Shown: positions 5,002-12,209 of the stretch, piece after piece | Layout: every line of letters starts with the position of its first letter | Position numbering within the stretch: the stretch's first letter is position 1 | Assembly: GCA_028699365.1 (NCBI GenBank) | Contig: JAQVUQ010000034.1 | Span: 1 to 13,407, forward strand | Direction: 5' to 3' | From: a bacterium | Lineage (GTDB): Bacteria; UBP13; UBA5359 | Length of the DNA stretch: 13,407 bases | The notes under the pieces: model-generated | Told to the model about the DNA's origin: nothing | The model's database searches: none | The model's input: only the letters and a program-made list of their open reading frames with translations | Translations under genes and position numbers: made by a program

Positions 5002-6453
5002 TTAATCGAACAGAACACCGGGATTGAGCCGCCCCTCGGGATCCCAATCCCTCTTTATCTTCAGCATCTCTTCCAACACGGAATCGGGATATTGCACTTT
5101 TAACAAATGTCGTTTTATTCTTCCGATACCGTGTTCAGCGGATACACACCCGCCGTGCCTGACCGCCTCCTCCGCAAACTCAATTATCAGACGCTTGGAT
5201 ATTTCCATTGCAGATGCGTCGGAGGGCAGCAGATTGACGTGCAGGTGATGCTCGCCCAGGTGTCCGAAGATATAGTGCTCTACGCCTGTCTCTTCCAGCC
5301 TGGAACGGTAAACGGTTATCAATTCCTTCAGTAAAGAGTGGGAAGGCACGGACGTATCCGTGCTCAGCTTGTAAACTGACGGTTCACGCAGCCTGTTGGC
5401 GGAGACGCGATTATTGACGGCTTCGGGCAAAGCGTGACGTATTCCCTTCAATTGCTCTATACCGGCATCGTCGAGCCTGTAAAGACATTCATCCAGCGAT
5501 GAGCCGCATTTGTTCAGGATCTCTTCCCATTGCAGACAGACAGTCTCCGGATCCTTGCCGTCCATTATCTGTTCCAGCATTATGGCGGCACCGGCCTGCC
5601 CGGCTGATCCGGGCAAACGATCTTCCTCCCGCAGCAAGCGCAGGCAGGCTCCGTCAAAATATTCCAGGTTCTCGATATCTATGTCCGAGGATTCTACGGC
5701 AAAGGCAAAAGCGTCTTTCTCAGAAGGGAAGAAGATCAACAGGCCCATTCTCTCCTGCGGTGCCGGTTGCAGGTAAAGCTCTGCCCCGGTAACCACCGCC
5801 AGTGTGCCCTCCGACCCGATTATCAGATCGATCAGGTCCATATCCGGGTGGGAGTAATAGCCGGCGGCCGTTTTAGCGACCGGCATGGCGTAGGACGGCG
5901 CCGGGCGCGATATGCCGTCAGGCAGGACAAAGCATCCGTCTGCAACCGGTGTACGGCCTCTTTCCAGGTGCAGGATATCTCCCTGCACCGTTACCAGTTC
6001 CAGCGACGCCACATGACCCCTGGTGGCACCATATTTATAACTCCTGGCACCTGAGGCATTGGTGGCTATGGTACCTCCTATGAAGGCGCTCTCCTCGGTG
6101 GGATCGGGCGGATAGAACAATCCGCTGTTATGTAAATATACCTTCAATTCGGACAGCGTCACCCCGGCGCCGACGCGCACAAGCTGCTTGCCGTCTCTTT
6201 CAAACGGACCTTCAATGGATTTCAAACCGGCAGTGGAGAGCAGCGTTCCGCCGCAAGGAACAGCCCCTCCGGTTATGCCGCTTCTGCCGCCGCTGATCGT
6301 CACGGGACCGGTATGATTTTTCAGGTAGCCGGCTGCTTCCTCCGGCGTTTCCGGCAGCAGCAGAGCCTCCGTCCGGCCGGGTCCGGTACGCGATTCATCG
6401 GACAGCCAGGCCGAGTACTGCTCTTCTATTCTGGATTTATCTTCGATAAGCAA
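5002..6453 (-). CDS. FAD-linked 2-hydroxyacid oxidase (GlcD / D-lactate dehydrogenase-like)
   Basis: Probably oxidises a D-2-hydroxy acid such as D-lactate or glycolate, passing electrons to an acceptor other than NAD. The 483 residues show the VAO/PCMH-type FAD domain first: SGGRSGITGGAVP (54-66), the stretch FYPPDPTEESAFIGGTIATN (113-132) and GARSYKYGATR (135-145). The FAD-oxidase C-terminal domain follows, with the metal/substrate histidines GHLGEHHLHVN (397-407) and the signature CVSAEHGIGRIKR (436-448). No iron-sulfur domain is fused, so an electron-transfer partner is expected elsewhere. The start is TTG at 6453, supported by AAGGTGG about 6 bases upstream. The gene follows pyrD by 18 bp in the same direction, which suggests co-transcription with the pyrimidine genes. 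The substrate cannot be read from sequence. Confidence 0.87.
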   Translation of the reverse strand: MLIEDKSRIEEQYSAWLSDESRTGPGRTEALLLPETPEEAAGYLKNHTGPVTISGGRSGITGGAVPCGGTLLSTAGLKSIEGPFERDGKQLVRVGAGVTLSELKVYLHNSGLFYPPDPTEESAFIGGTIATNASGARSYKYGATRGHVASLELVTVQGDILHLERGRTPVADGCFVLPDGISRPAPSYAMPVAKTAAGYYSHPDMDLIDLIIGSEGTLAVVTGAELYLQPAPQERMGLLIFFPSEKDAFAFAVESSDIDIENLEYFDGACLRLLREEDRLPGSAGQAGAAIMLEQIMDGKDPETVCLQWEEILNKCGSSLDECLYRLDDAGIEQLKGIRHALPEAVNNRVSANRLREPSVYKLSTDTSVPSHSLLKELITVYRSRLEETGVEHYIFGHLGEHHLHVNLLPSDASAMEISKRLIIEFAEEAVRHGGCVSAEHGIGRIKRHLLKVQYPDSVLEEMLKIKRDWDPEGRLNPGVLFD

Positions 6454-6471
6454 GCAAATCCACCTTATATA

Positions 6472-7440
6472 TCAATCTTCCAGCGCCCCGACATAGTGCC
6501 TTATATCCAGATCCTTTTCTCTGCCGCTGCAACGGTAATTATCCAGCAGCATCTCCTCCAGACCTTCAGCCACCCTGGCCCCGATCAGGGGATCGTAAAA
6601 AGTAGCTGTGCCTATCTGCACGGCCGTCGCCCCGGCCAGGATGAACTCCAGGGCGTCTTCGGCGGTGACTATGCCGCCCATGCCTATCAGGGGGATATCT
6701 TTACCGGCTCTTTTCAAAGCCAGAAAGACCTGTCGCACCCTGAGCAGGGCTATCGGTTTTATGGCTGGACCGGAAAGCCCGCCCACCACATTGGCCAGCA
6801 CCGGCCGTCGGCGACGGGCATCTATGGCCATGCCGGGAACGGTATTGATAAGAGAGAGCGCATCGGCTCCCGCTTCCACGCAGGCCAGACCGACAGCGGC
6901 GATGTCGCCGGCCGCAGGCGAAAGCTTAGCTATAACGGGAAAACGTCCGTTTACGGCACTTGTTACCGCACCTACCACCTCCGCCGCCATGCAGGGGTCG
7001 GTGCCGAAGGCCATGCCGCCTTTGGCGACGTTGGGACAGGAGATGTTGACCTCCAGAGCGTTGAAACCGCCGGCTGCGGCACAGCGCTGCGCCACCTCGG
7101 CATATTCCTCGACATTATGACCGGCAATATTCAGGATTACGGCCGTGCCGCTTCCGGCCAGTTGCGGCAACACCTCACGGATAAGGGCATCCACGCCCAT
7201 ATTCTGCAAGCCGATGGAGTTGAGCACCCCCCCGGCCGTTTCCACTATTCTTATGGGAGGATTGCCTTCACGCGGCTTAAGCGTAGTTCCTTTGAGGACC
7301 AATCCTCCCACAGCCTCCGGCCGATAATCGACCAGACGCCGGAAATCCAGGCCGTAGCCGCAAACTCCGGAAGCGATCAGCACCGGGTTTTTCAGGTTTA
7401 CCCCGGCCACTTCGACGTTCAATTTGACACCACCCGACAT
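6472..7440 (-). CDS. pyrD: Dihydroorotate dehydrogenase B, catalytic subunit
   Basis: Oxidises dihydroorotate to orotate in pyrimidine synthesis; FMN-containing catalytic subunit of the class 1B enzyme, which works with PyrK and NAD+. I choose the ATG at 7440 (MSGGVKLNVEV, 322 residues). It shares one base with the pyrK stop (TAATG), and GGAGGTGG lies about 8 bases upstream; the longer open frame only reads into pyrK. Family features are LVLKGTTLKPREGNPP (48-62), the substrate loop LNSIGLQNMG (73-82), catalytic C135 in NISCPN, K172 in AKLSP, and the FMN-phosphate loops GGLSGPAIKP (220-229) and GMGGI (253-257). The active-site cysteine, rather than serine, marks class 1. Overlapping stop and start imply translational coupling to pyrK. 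Confidence 0.95.
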   Translation of the reverse strand: MSGGVKLNVEVAGVNLKNPVLIASGVCGYGLDFRRLVDYRPEAVGGLVLKGTTLKPREGNPPIRIVETAGGVLNSIGLQNMGVDALIREVLPQLAGSGTAVILNIAGHNVEEYAEVAQRCAAAGGFNALEVNISCPNVAKGGMAFGTDPCMAAEVVGAVTSAVNGRFPVIAKLSPAAGDIAAVGLACVEAGADALSLINTVPGMAIDARRRRPVLANVVGGLSGPAIKPIALLRVRQVFLALKRAGKDIPLIGMGGIVTAEDALEFILAGATAVQIGTATFYDPLIGARVAEGLEEMLLDNYRCSGREKDLDIRHYVGALED

Positions 7441-8405
7441 TACCAGACCACCTCCCTGATATCGAACACCGGCCCATCGACGCATACCCGGCTGTATTCG
7501 GTCTCTTCCCCTTCAGCCCGGGTGCGGCAGACGCAGGCCATGCAGGCGCCTATGCCGCAGCCCATACGCTCCTCCAGCAGAGCCTGTCCCTGCAACCCGG
7601 CCTCGATCAGCATAGCCGATACTCTGGACATCATTATTCCGGGTCCGCAGACGAAGGCTTCGTAATCCTCCGCCCCGTCCTGCTCCAGAAACATCTCCAG
7701 CAGCCCGGTAACCAATCCCGGGTGCGTCCCCGATTCGCCGGCCTCCGAGGCTACGGCCGAGATCGCGCCCATCTCGCACATCAGGGCTATGCCGGCCTTG
7801 CATCCCAGGATGGTGCTGCTGTTATCCAGCAGCAGCGGGAAGGAAGCAGCGTCCCTCATACCGGCCAGCACCGTCACCGGGCGTCCTCGCCCCAGAAGCT
7901 CTGCCGCCAGCGCCGTCAAAGGCGCTATGCCTATGCCTCCGGCAATAAGCAGTGCGGGAGCATCGCCTTTCGTATCGAAACCCCGTCCCAGAGGGCCCAG
8001 CATATCAACTTTATCTCCGGCGCCGTAAACGGCTAAAGTCTCGGTCCCCAAACCTGCCTGACGAAAGAGAACGGATATCTCTCCTTCGGCCGAGTCACGT
8101 CTAAATACGCTGATCGGCCGCCGGAGCAGCGGCTTGCGCTGCAGGCGGTCCAGTCCGGAAGGCTCGGGAGCGGGATTTGCCGTCCTGTCGGATATTCGCT
8201 CGACAGGACCGTTGCAGTAAATGTGAAGAAATTGTCCCGGTTGTATCGTAGCGGCAATATCCGGCGCGTGAATACGCAGAATGTGATGGTTGCCGTAAGC
8301 AGGCAGACTTTCCATCACCCTGCCGTTCTCTTGCAGCATGCTATAGCGCCCTGCGGGCGCGGTTGCTGGTTGTTGGTTGTTGGTTGTTGGTTTCGGGATT
8401 CCCAT
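7440..8405 (-). CDS. pyrK: Dihydroorotate dehydrogenase B, electron-transfer subunit
   Basis: FAD and [2Fe-2S] subunit that passes electrons from PyrD to NAD+. It has an FAD-binding barrel with RRPISVFR, the pyridine-nucleotide loop AGGIGIAPLTA, and the C-terminal cluster C283-x4-C288-x2-C291-x16-C308, all as expected for PyrK. The start is ambiguous. The ATG at 8405 has a good GAGGAG site 7 bases upstream, giving 321 residues. Its first 20 or so residues (MGIPKPTTNNQQPATAPAG) are encoded by the 68-bp repeat. The internal ATG at 8339 (MLQENGRV, 299 residues) fits the family's usual N-terminus but has no clear ribosome site. I keep the longer form on the ribosome-site evidence. First gene of pyrK-pyrD-FAD oxidase. 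Confidence 0.92.
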   Translation of the reverse strand: MGIPKPTTNNQQPATAPAGRYSMLQENGRVMESLPAYGNHHILRIHAPDIAATIQPGQFLHIYCNGPVERISDRTANPAPEPSGLDRLQRKPLLRRPISVFRRDSAEGEISVLFRQAGLGTETLAVYGAGDKVDMLGPLGRGFDTKGDAPALLIAGGIGIAPLTALAAELLGRGRPVTVLAGMRDAASFPLLLDNSSTILGCKAGIALMCEMGAISAVASEAGESGTHPGLVTGLLEMFLEQDGAEDYEAFVCGPGIMMSRVSAMLIEAGLQGQALLEERMGCGIGACMACVCRTRAEGEETEYSRVCVDGPVFDIREVVW

Positions 8406-8411
8406 GCAAGC
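8344..8411 (+). repeat. 68-bp dispersed repeat element, copy 2
   Basis: Same architecture as the copy at 4871-4938: TAG, a 6-bp hairpin GCGCCC-TGC-GGGCGC (8346-8360), heptads GGTTGCT and three GGTTGTT (8361-8388), then the identical tail GGTTTCGGGATTCCC and ATGCAAGC. The hairpin pair T-A of copy 1 is C-G here, so pairing is kept. The minus strand of the tail contains the ATG used as the likely pyrK start, so the element is read as the N-terminus of PyrK. Confidence 0.85.
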
Positions 8412-8554
8412 TCTCCTCGAATTTGTTATTCGTTATTTGTTATTCGATCCGGGCACAGGTTGCCGGCAAACATATGACTGAATAACCTGCCAAACTCCTG
8501 GCTCCTGGCTCCTAACCTGCAAACGCAGCCAATGCTTGCACAACGGGCTTACAC
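8412..8554. repeat. Spacer between pyrK and the ArnT-like gene with heptad arrays (GTTATTY)3 and (RCTCCTR)3
   Basis: No gene is seen. Two short tandem arrays with a 7-bp period lie here. GTTATTC-GTTATTT-GTTATTC is at 8425-8445. ACTCCTG-GCTCCTG-GCTCCTA is at 8494-8514. The second is bracketed by direct repeats TAACCTGC at 8483-8490 and 8513-8520. I found no strong promoter for pyrK in this stretch. With the array at 8555-8589 and the repeat element at 8344-8411, there are four unrelated heptad families within about 245 bp. Confidence 0.8.
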
Positions 8555-8589
8555 TTCTATCTTCTATCTTCTGTATTCTGTCTTCTATC
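8555..8589. repeat. Heptad array (TTCTATC)-type, five units
   Basis: Units on the plus strand are TTCTATC, TTCTATC, TTCTGTA, TTCTGTC and TTCTATC, with a strict 7-bp period. Read on the minus strand, the array encodes the last residues (DRRQNTEDRR) and the TAG stop of the ArnT-like protein, so it overlaps the gene's 3' end. Confidence 0.85.
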
Positions 8590-10179
8590 CGATTGATTAC
8601 TTATCAACAAATACTGCCGGTATTTCTTGACCACGGTCAACTTCCTGCCTGCCAGCTTCTCTATCTCCGACAGCCCTTCCTCCGGGAGCATGGCATATCT
8701 GGTGCTCGGCGAGGAGAGCCAGCCGGCCAACTGTCCGGCCTGATCGAACAAGCGCACGTGCTGCCGCATATAGAACGGCGAGCTGTTCTCTCCCAATCCC
8801 CAACTGGCTATACCGTCGCCGGGCTTCATGGCGGCAGCGGCAATCAGGGACAGAGGCCGGGTCGGCTTATTGACATCCCATACCGGCAGAGCGCCCAAAT
8901 GCAGTACCCCCAGCATAATCACCGCCACCAGTGTCCCGAAAGCGATAGCCAGGTCTGTCCGTCTGGCTACCCGCAACAGCAGCCAGCCGACAAATCCGCC
9001 TGCTGAGGATGTTATACCCATATAGAGAATAAATCTGATATAGAAATGGTATTCCGCCGGCACTTTTTGCTGGAGAACAGGCACTGCAAACAACAGCAGC
9101 AGCCCCAGGATAAACAGGGAGAGATAGGAAACCCTCAGCCAGCGCCCCTGTCCCTCTCTGCTGCCGATAAAAGCGGCCAGGAAGAGTGAGAGGCTGGGAT
9201 AAAGAGGGGTGATGTATCCGGGGAGTTTCGTCTTGCCGACGGTGAAGAAAGCGTATATGCAGACGAACCATAACAGCAGAAAGAGCATTCCTTCCCTGTG
9301 TTTTTGCCATAACCGGCCGGAAACGGCCAGCGCTCCGGGTATGAAACCGCTCCACGGCAGCATTCCCAGAGCCAGCACCAGCAGGTAATAATACTGGGGC
9401 TGGCCGTGTCCTTCGATGGAACTGGTGTATCGTTGCATCATATGATAGCCGAAATAGGTGCCCAGGAAATCGTGGCCGAAACGCTGCCACTGCACTATAT
9501 GCCAGGGCAGAGCCACAGCCAGCATGAGGCAGGCGCCGGCGATGGTCCAGGGTGAGATGAGATCTCGCAGCCGCCTGGCGTAAATCAGGTAAAGAACCCC
9601 TATAAGGCCGGGGAACATTACGGCGATAGGTCCTTTTGTAAGGACGCCCAGCCCCATCGACAGGAAGAAGAGCAGGTAATACTGCGGTTGAGAACGCTTT
9701 ACCGCCAGCAGCACGGACAGCAGAGAGAGAGTTATAAAAAACGATATGCCCACGTTGAGCAGGCCTAAACGGGATTCGGCCGTCCACTGCAGCCCGGTTA
9801 TCAGTATCAGAGCCGCAATGAATCCGGTCCGGCGGTTGAAGAGCAGGCTGCCCATGATGAAGACCACCAGCATGGTGCCCAATCCGAACAGCGCGGACCA
9901 TATACGGGCCGTCGTCTCGCTCACTCCCAGCAGGCTGTAGGTCGCGGCCGTCAGCCACATATAGAGAGGCGGCTTATTGAAGTACGGAGCATAATTAAAA
10001 TGGGGGCTGAGGAATTCGTGTCTTACCAGCATCTCCCTGGCAGCTTCGGCAAAACGAGCTTCGTCAACCTCGGTCAGACTGAAAGCACCTATGCCGACAA
10101 AGAGAATTATGCTTCCCAGCAGCAGCAGCAGCAGTATCGCCAGGCCTTTTTTTTCAAGCAGCTTATCCAGCAGATCCAT
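8557..10179 (-). CDS. ArnT/PMT-family membrane glycosyltransferase
   Basis: An integral membrane GT-C glycosyltransferase that likely moves a sugar from a polyprenyl-phosphate carrier to a lipid, glycan or protein on the outer face of the membrane. The 540 residues contain roughly a dozen hydrophobic segments, the first at about 13-33. The family acidic motif is D39-E40 in EVDEARFAEAAREML. NKPPLYMWL (68-76), LTKGPIAVMFPG and LPWSGF follow in the usual order. The C-terminal third is a mixed soluble region (ILGLL... to LTVVKKYRQYLL). The final ten residues come from a tandem heptad repeat. The ATG at 10179 has GGAG upstream, 15 bp after the PHP gene, so both are likely one operon. A run of eight A and six CTG codons lie in the first 25 codons. 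Acceptor and sugar are unknown. Confidence 0.88.
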   Translation of the reverse strand: MDLLDKLLEKKGLAILLLLLLGSIILFVGIGAFSLTEVDEARFAEAAREMLVRHEFLSPHFNYAPYFNKPPLYMWLTAATYSLLGVSETTARIWSALFGLGTMLVVFIMGSLLFNRRTGFIAALILITGLQWTAESRLGLLNVGISFFITLSLLSVLLAVKRSQPQYYLLFFLSMGLGVLTKGPIAVMFPGLIGVLYLIYARRLRDLISPWTIAGACLMLAVALPWHIVQWQRFGHDFLGTYFGYHMMQRYTSSIEGHGQPQYYYLLVLALGMLPWSGFIPGALAVSGRLWQKHREGMLFLLLWFVCIYAFFTVGKTKLPGYITPLYPSLSLFLAAFIGSREGQGRWLRVSYLSLFILGLLLLFAVPVLQQKVPAEYHFYIRFILYMGITSSAGGFVGWLLLRVARRTDLAIAFGTLVAVIMLGVLHLGALPVWDVNKPTRPLSLIAAAAMKPGDGIASWGLGENSSPFYMRQHVRLFDQAGQLAGWLSSPSTRYAMLPEEGLSEIEKLAGRKLTVVKKYRQYLLISNQSDRRQNTEDRR

Positions 10180-10194
10180 AATTTATCTCCGTAT

Positions 10195-11049
10195 TCAAGA
10201 TTCGGTTATCCGGAAGGGTTGGGAGCAGGCCCAGCCACCCTGTTCATCGTAGCATTGCACCATCAAAAATTTTTCATCGCCCTGGGGGCGGTACTCCAGC
10301 GCCCCTGCGGCTTCCGCCCTGACACATCCGGAGGCGTCGCTGCAGACCAGACGAACCGCACGGCCGCTTACGGCTGCTATACATCCGTCTTTCACGTTGA
10401 AATCCGCCTCCAAAGCACTACTCATATAAAAGGAGCCTCTGCATAGCGCCGTTATGAACGCATCGGCCTCCAAGCTTTGCATCTTGACTTCCACCCAGCC
10501 GTATCCGACCTGCCCGGCGTTATGCATATCGTCCACGGCAGCTCCCCACAGCGGCGCTTCCGGCCCCCGTGCCGACAAAGCCTCAAGCCACCTGTTCATA
10601 TCCGCCTGCGACGAAGAATGGGGATTGCGTACTTCCATTATCGATACGCCTTTATACTTCAGCATATCCGATACCGTCCACTCGCCGCTGCCCAGATTAC
10701 CCGCCCAGGTAGGATGAGCGGCTATCGCAACGCCCGGTTTCTCCCGGCAATCGGGGGCACTGTACAGGTCCGTATGCTTTCCCAGACGGATAAGATGTCT
10801 TCCCAACGGCCAGATAAAACGGCTTACCACCCGTTCCGCACCGGACAGCACCAGCATATCGGCATCGGTCAGCCCGCTTACATCGGTAATCCGGTTGTGA
10901 TCCGTTATACACAGGATGGAAAACCCTCTGCTGCGGTACATCTCCACCGCCTGAGCAGGCGATACGCTGCCGTCGGAAAAATTTGTATGGCAGTGTAACT
11001 GTGCCCTATAATAGCTGCCTGGGAATCCGTAAGGATTCACGATATTCAT
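10195..11049 (-). CDS. PHP-domain metal-dependent phosphoesterase
   Basis: A 284-residue protein of the PHP (polymerase and histidinol phosphatase) superfamily, likely a metal-dependent phosphoesterase in the cytoplasm. Metal-binding motifs are in the standard order: H19-x-H21 in LHCHTNFSDG, D49-H50 in ITDHNRI, E71 in LSGAE, H111 in AAHPTWAG, and the late D172-D173-x-H175 in AAVDDMHNAG. The last 60 or so residues after GYGWVEV form a beta-rich C-terminal part seen in other PHP proteins of this type. The ATG at 11049 has only a weak upstream site. It precedes the ArnT-like gene by 15 bp, so a link to surface glycan or nucleotide-sugar handling is possible, but no substrate can be named. Confidence 0.87.
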   Translation of the reverse strand: MNIVNPYGFPGSYYRAQLHCHTNFSDGSVSPAQAVEMYRSRGFSILCITDHNRITDVSGLTDADMLVLSGAERVVSRFIWPLGRHLIRLGKHTDLYSAPDCREKPGVAIAAHPTWAGNLGSGEWTVSDMLKYKGVSIMEVRNPHSSSQADMNRWLEALSARGPEAPLWGAAVDDMHNAGQVGYGWVEVKMQSLEADAFITALCRGSFYMSSALEADFNVKDGCIAAVSGRAVRLVCSDASGCVRAEAAGALEYRPQGDEKFLMVQCYDEQGGWACSQPFRITES

Positions 11050-11177
11050 GACTTTAATCCGATCTTATCAGTCTTTACAACCGTATTGCCGATAAACGGT
11101 GTCTGTGTTTCTTTAATAATTTATCATCAAACTCGGGATAACGCCAGTGGCGCCGGTTATCAGACAGAAGAAGTTTA

Positions 11178-11206
11178 TTGCGCAAGTCCTGAACATGCCC
11201 TATAAT
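11178..11206 (+). promoter_or_regulatory. Candidate promoter of the GT2 gene
   Basis: A perfect -10 TATAAT (11201-11206) has TTGCGC (11178-11183, 3 of 6) at 17 bases. Predicted start near 11213 leaves a leader of about 60 bases before the TTG start codon. The rest of the 224-bp gap between the divergent PHP and GT2 genes shows nothing else I can name; no good promoter for the PHP gene was found. Confidence 0.5.
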
Positions 11207-11273
11207 TTATCTCTAGACATCGATTTTGATAACTCCAATAGATTATAAAGTTCTCGAGTAAGGGAAGCATCCG

Positions 11274-12209
11274 TTGTTGGTTATTGACGTATCAGTTATA
11301 ATCGTTTCCTATAATTCAGGGCATGTGCTGGCTGATTGCCTCGACTCTTTATCTGCCTTTCATTCCTCCGTATCCTATGAAGTCATAGTAGTAGATAATC
11401 ATGGTGCAGACGGTGTAGCCGAGATGTTGAAGAATAAGTATCCCGAAGCGATAGCGATCTCGCAACCCGTTAATAAAGGATTTGCCGCCGGAGCCAACCT
11501 GGGTTTATCCGCCGCCCGCGGGCGATACTGCCTGCTGCTTAATCCCGATACCCTTATGATTGAGGACAGCCTGACGTCCCTGGTCCGTTTCATGGACGAA
11601 CACCCACGGGCCGGTATTGCCGGCTGCAGATTGATTGCAGCCGACGGCAAGCCATTGGTCTCCCTTGGCAGATCGATCTTCAGCCGTCTGGAGACAGCCG
11701 AGCAGGATATCGGTAAAATCGCCTGGGTTACAGGAGCGGCCATGATATTGCGTGCCGACCTGCTGACGGATACGGGCCGGCTGGACGAGGATTTCTTCTT
11801 CGAAGGCGAAGATGCGGATTACTGCATGCGTGCCGGAGAAAACGGCTGGGAAATATGGTTTACAGCCGTTACCTCCATCGTGCATCTGGAGGGAGAGAGT
11901 TGTAAAAGACCTAACGGCGTTCTCTATTTTCAGAGAAGAAGAGGGGATCTGAAGCTCCTTTCGCTTTACGGCAATATCTGGCAAATAGCCTCCTGGCGCA
12001 TATTCAACCTGAGCATAGCCCTGCTGTCTTCTCCATTTCTGATCACCGCTCTTCTTGTCCGTTTCAGGCAGGAGAAGGTCCGCAATCGTATAGCTCAAGG
12101 CCTTCTGGGCTATCTGCTGGTGGGAAGATTATCCCTCACTCCGTCAGCATGGCTGGGCTTTAAAAGACGTACTCCCGTCATTCCGCAACAAGCAAATCCC
12201 ACAGCTTAA
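11274..12209 (+). CDS. Family 2 glycosyltransferase (rhamnosyltransferase-like)
   Basis: A 311-residue GT-A glycosyltransferase that likely adds a sugar from a nucleotide-sugar donor to a cell-surface glycan at the inner face of the membrane. It opens with VSVIIVSYNSGHVLADCLDSL (6-26) and EVIVVDN with D41. NKGFAAGANLG (67-77), the donor-metal motif LLLNPDT (87-93) and the acceptor loop LDEDFFFEGEDADYCMRA (170-187) follow, as in WbbL-like enzymes. A hydrophobic stretch at about 242-260 may anchor it. The start is TTG at 11274, followed at once by a second TTG; AAGGGAAG lies about 7 bases upstream. It converges with the YbhN-like gene, and the two stop codons share the TTAA at 12206-12209. Confidence 0.88.
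   Translation: MLVIDVSVIIVSYNSGHVLADCLDSLSAFHSSVSYEVIVVDNHGADGVAEMLKNKYPEAIAISQPVNKGFAAGANLGLSAARGRYCLLLNPDTLMIEDSLTSLVRFMDEHPRAGIAGCRLIAADGKPLVSLGRSIFSRLETAEQDIGKIAWVTGAAMILRADLLTDTGRLDEDFFFEGEDADYCMRAGENGWEIWFTAVTSIVHLEGESCKRPNGVLYFQRRRGDLKLLSLYGNIWQIASWRIFNLSIALLSSPFLITALLVRFRQEKVRNRIAQGLLGYLLVGRLSLTPSAWLGFKRRTPVIPQQANPTA

Noticed and set aside
7441-7485. Longer pyrD with 15 extra N-terminal residues
   Set aside because: Those codons overlap the end of pyrK; the ATG at 7440 has a well-spaced GGAGGTGG and fits the family start.
6313-7665. Long plus-strand open frame (450 codons) opposite pyrD and its neighbours
   Set aside because: Antisense to pyrD, pyrK and the FAD oxidase, all firmly recognised; composition is that of a shadow frame.
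8867-9958. Minus-strand open frame (363 codons) inside the ArnT-like gene
   Set aside because: Same strand but another frame of a clear membrane protein; it lacks hydrophobic segments and any family motif.
11131-11160. Hairpin around GCCAGTGGCGCC in the spacer before the GT2 gene
   Set aside because: Arms pair only imperfectly with bulges, and nothing nearby suggests a terminator or operator.
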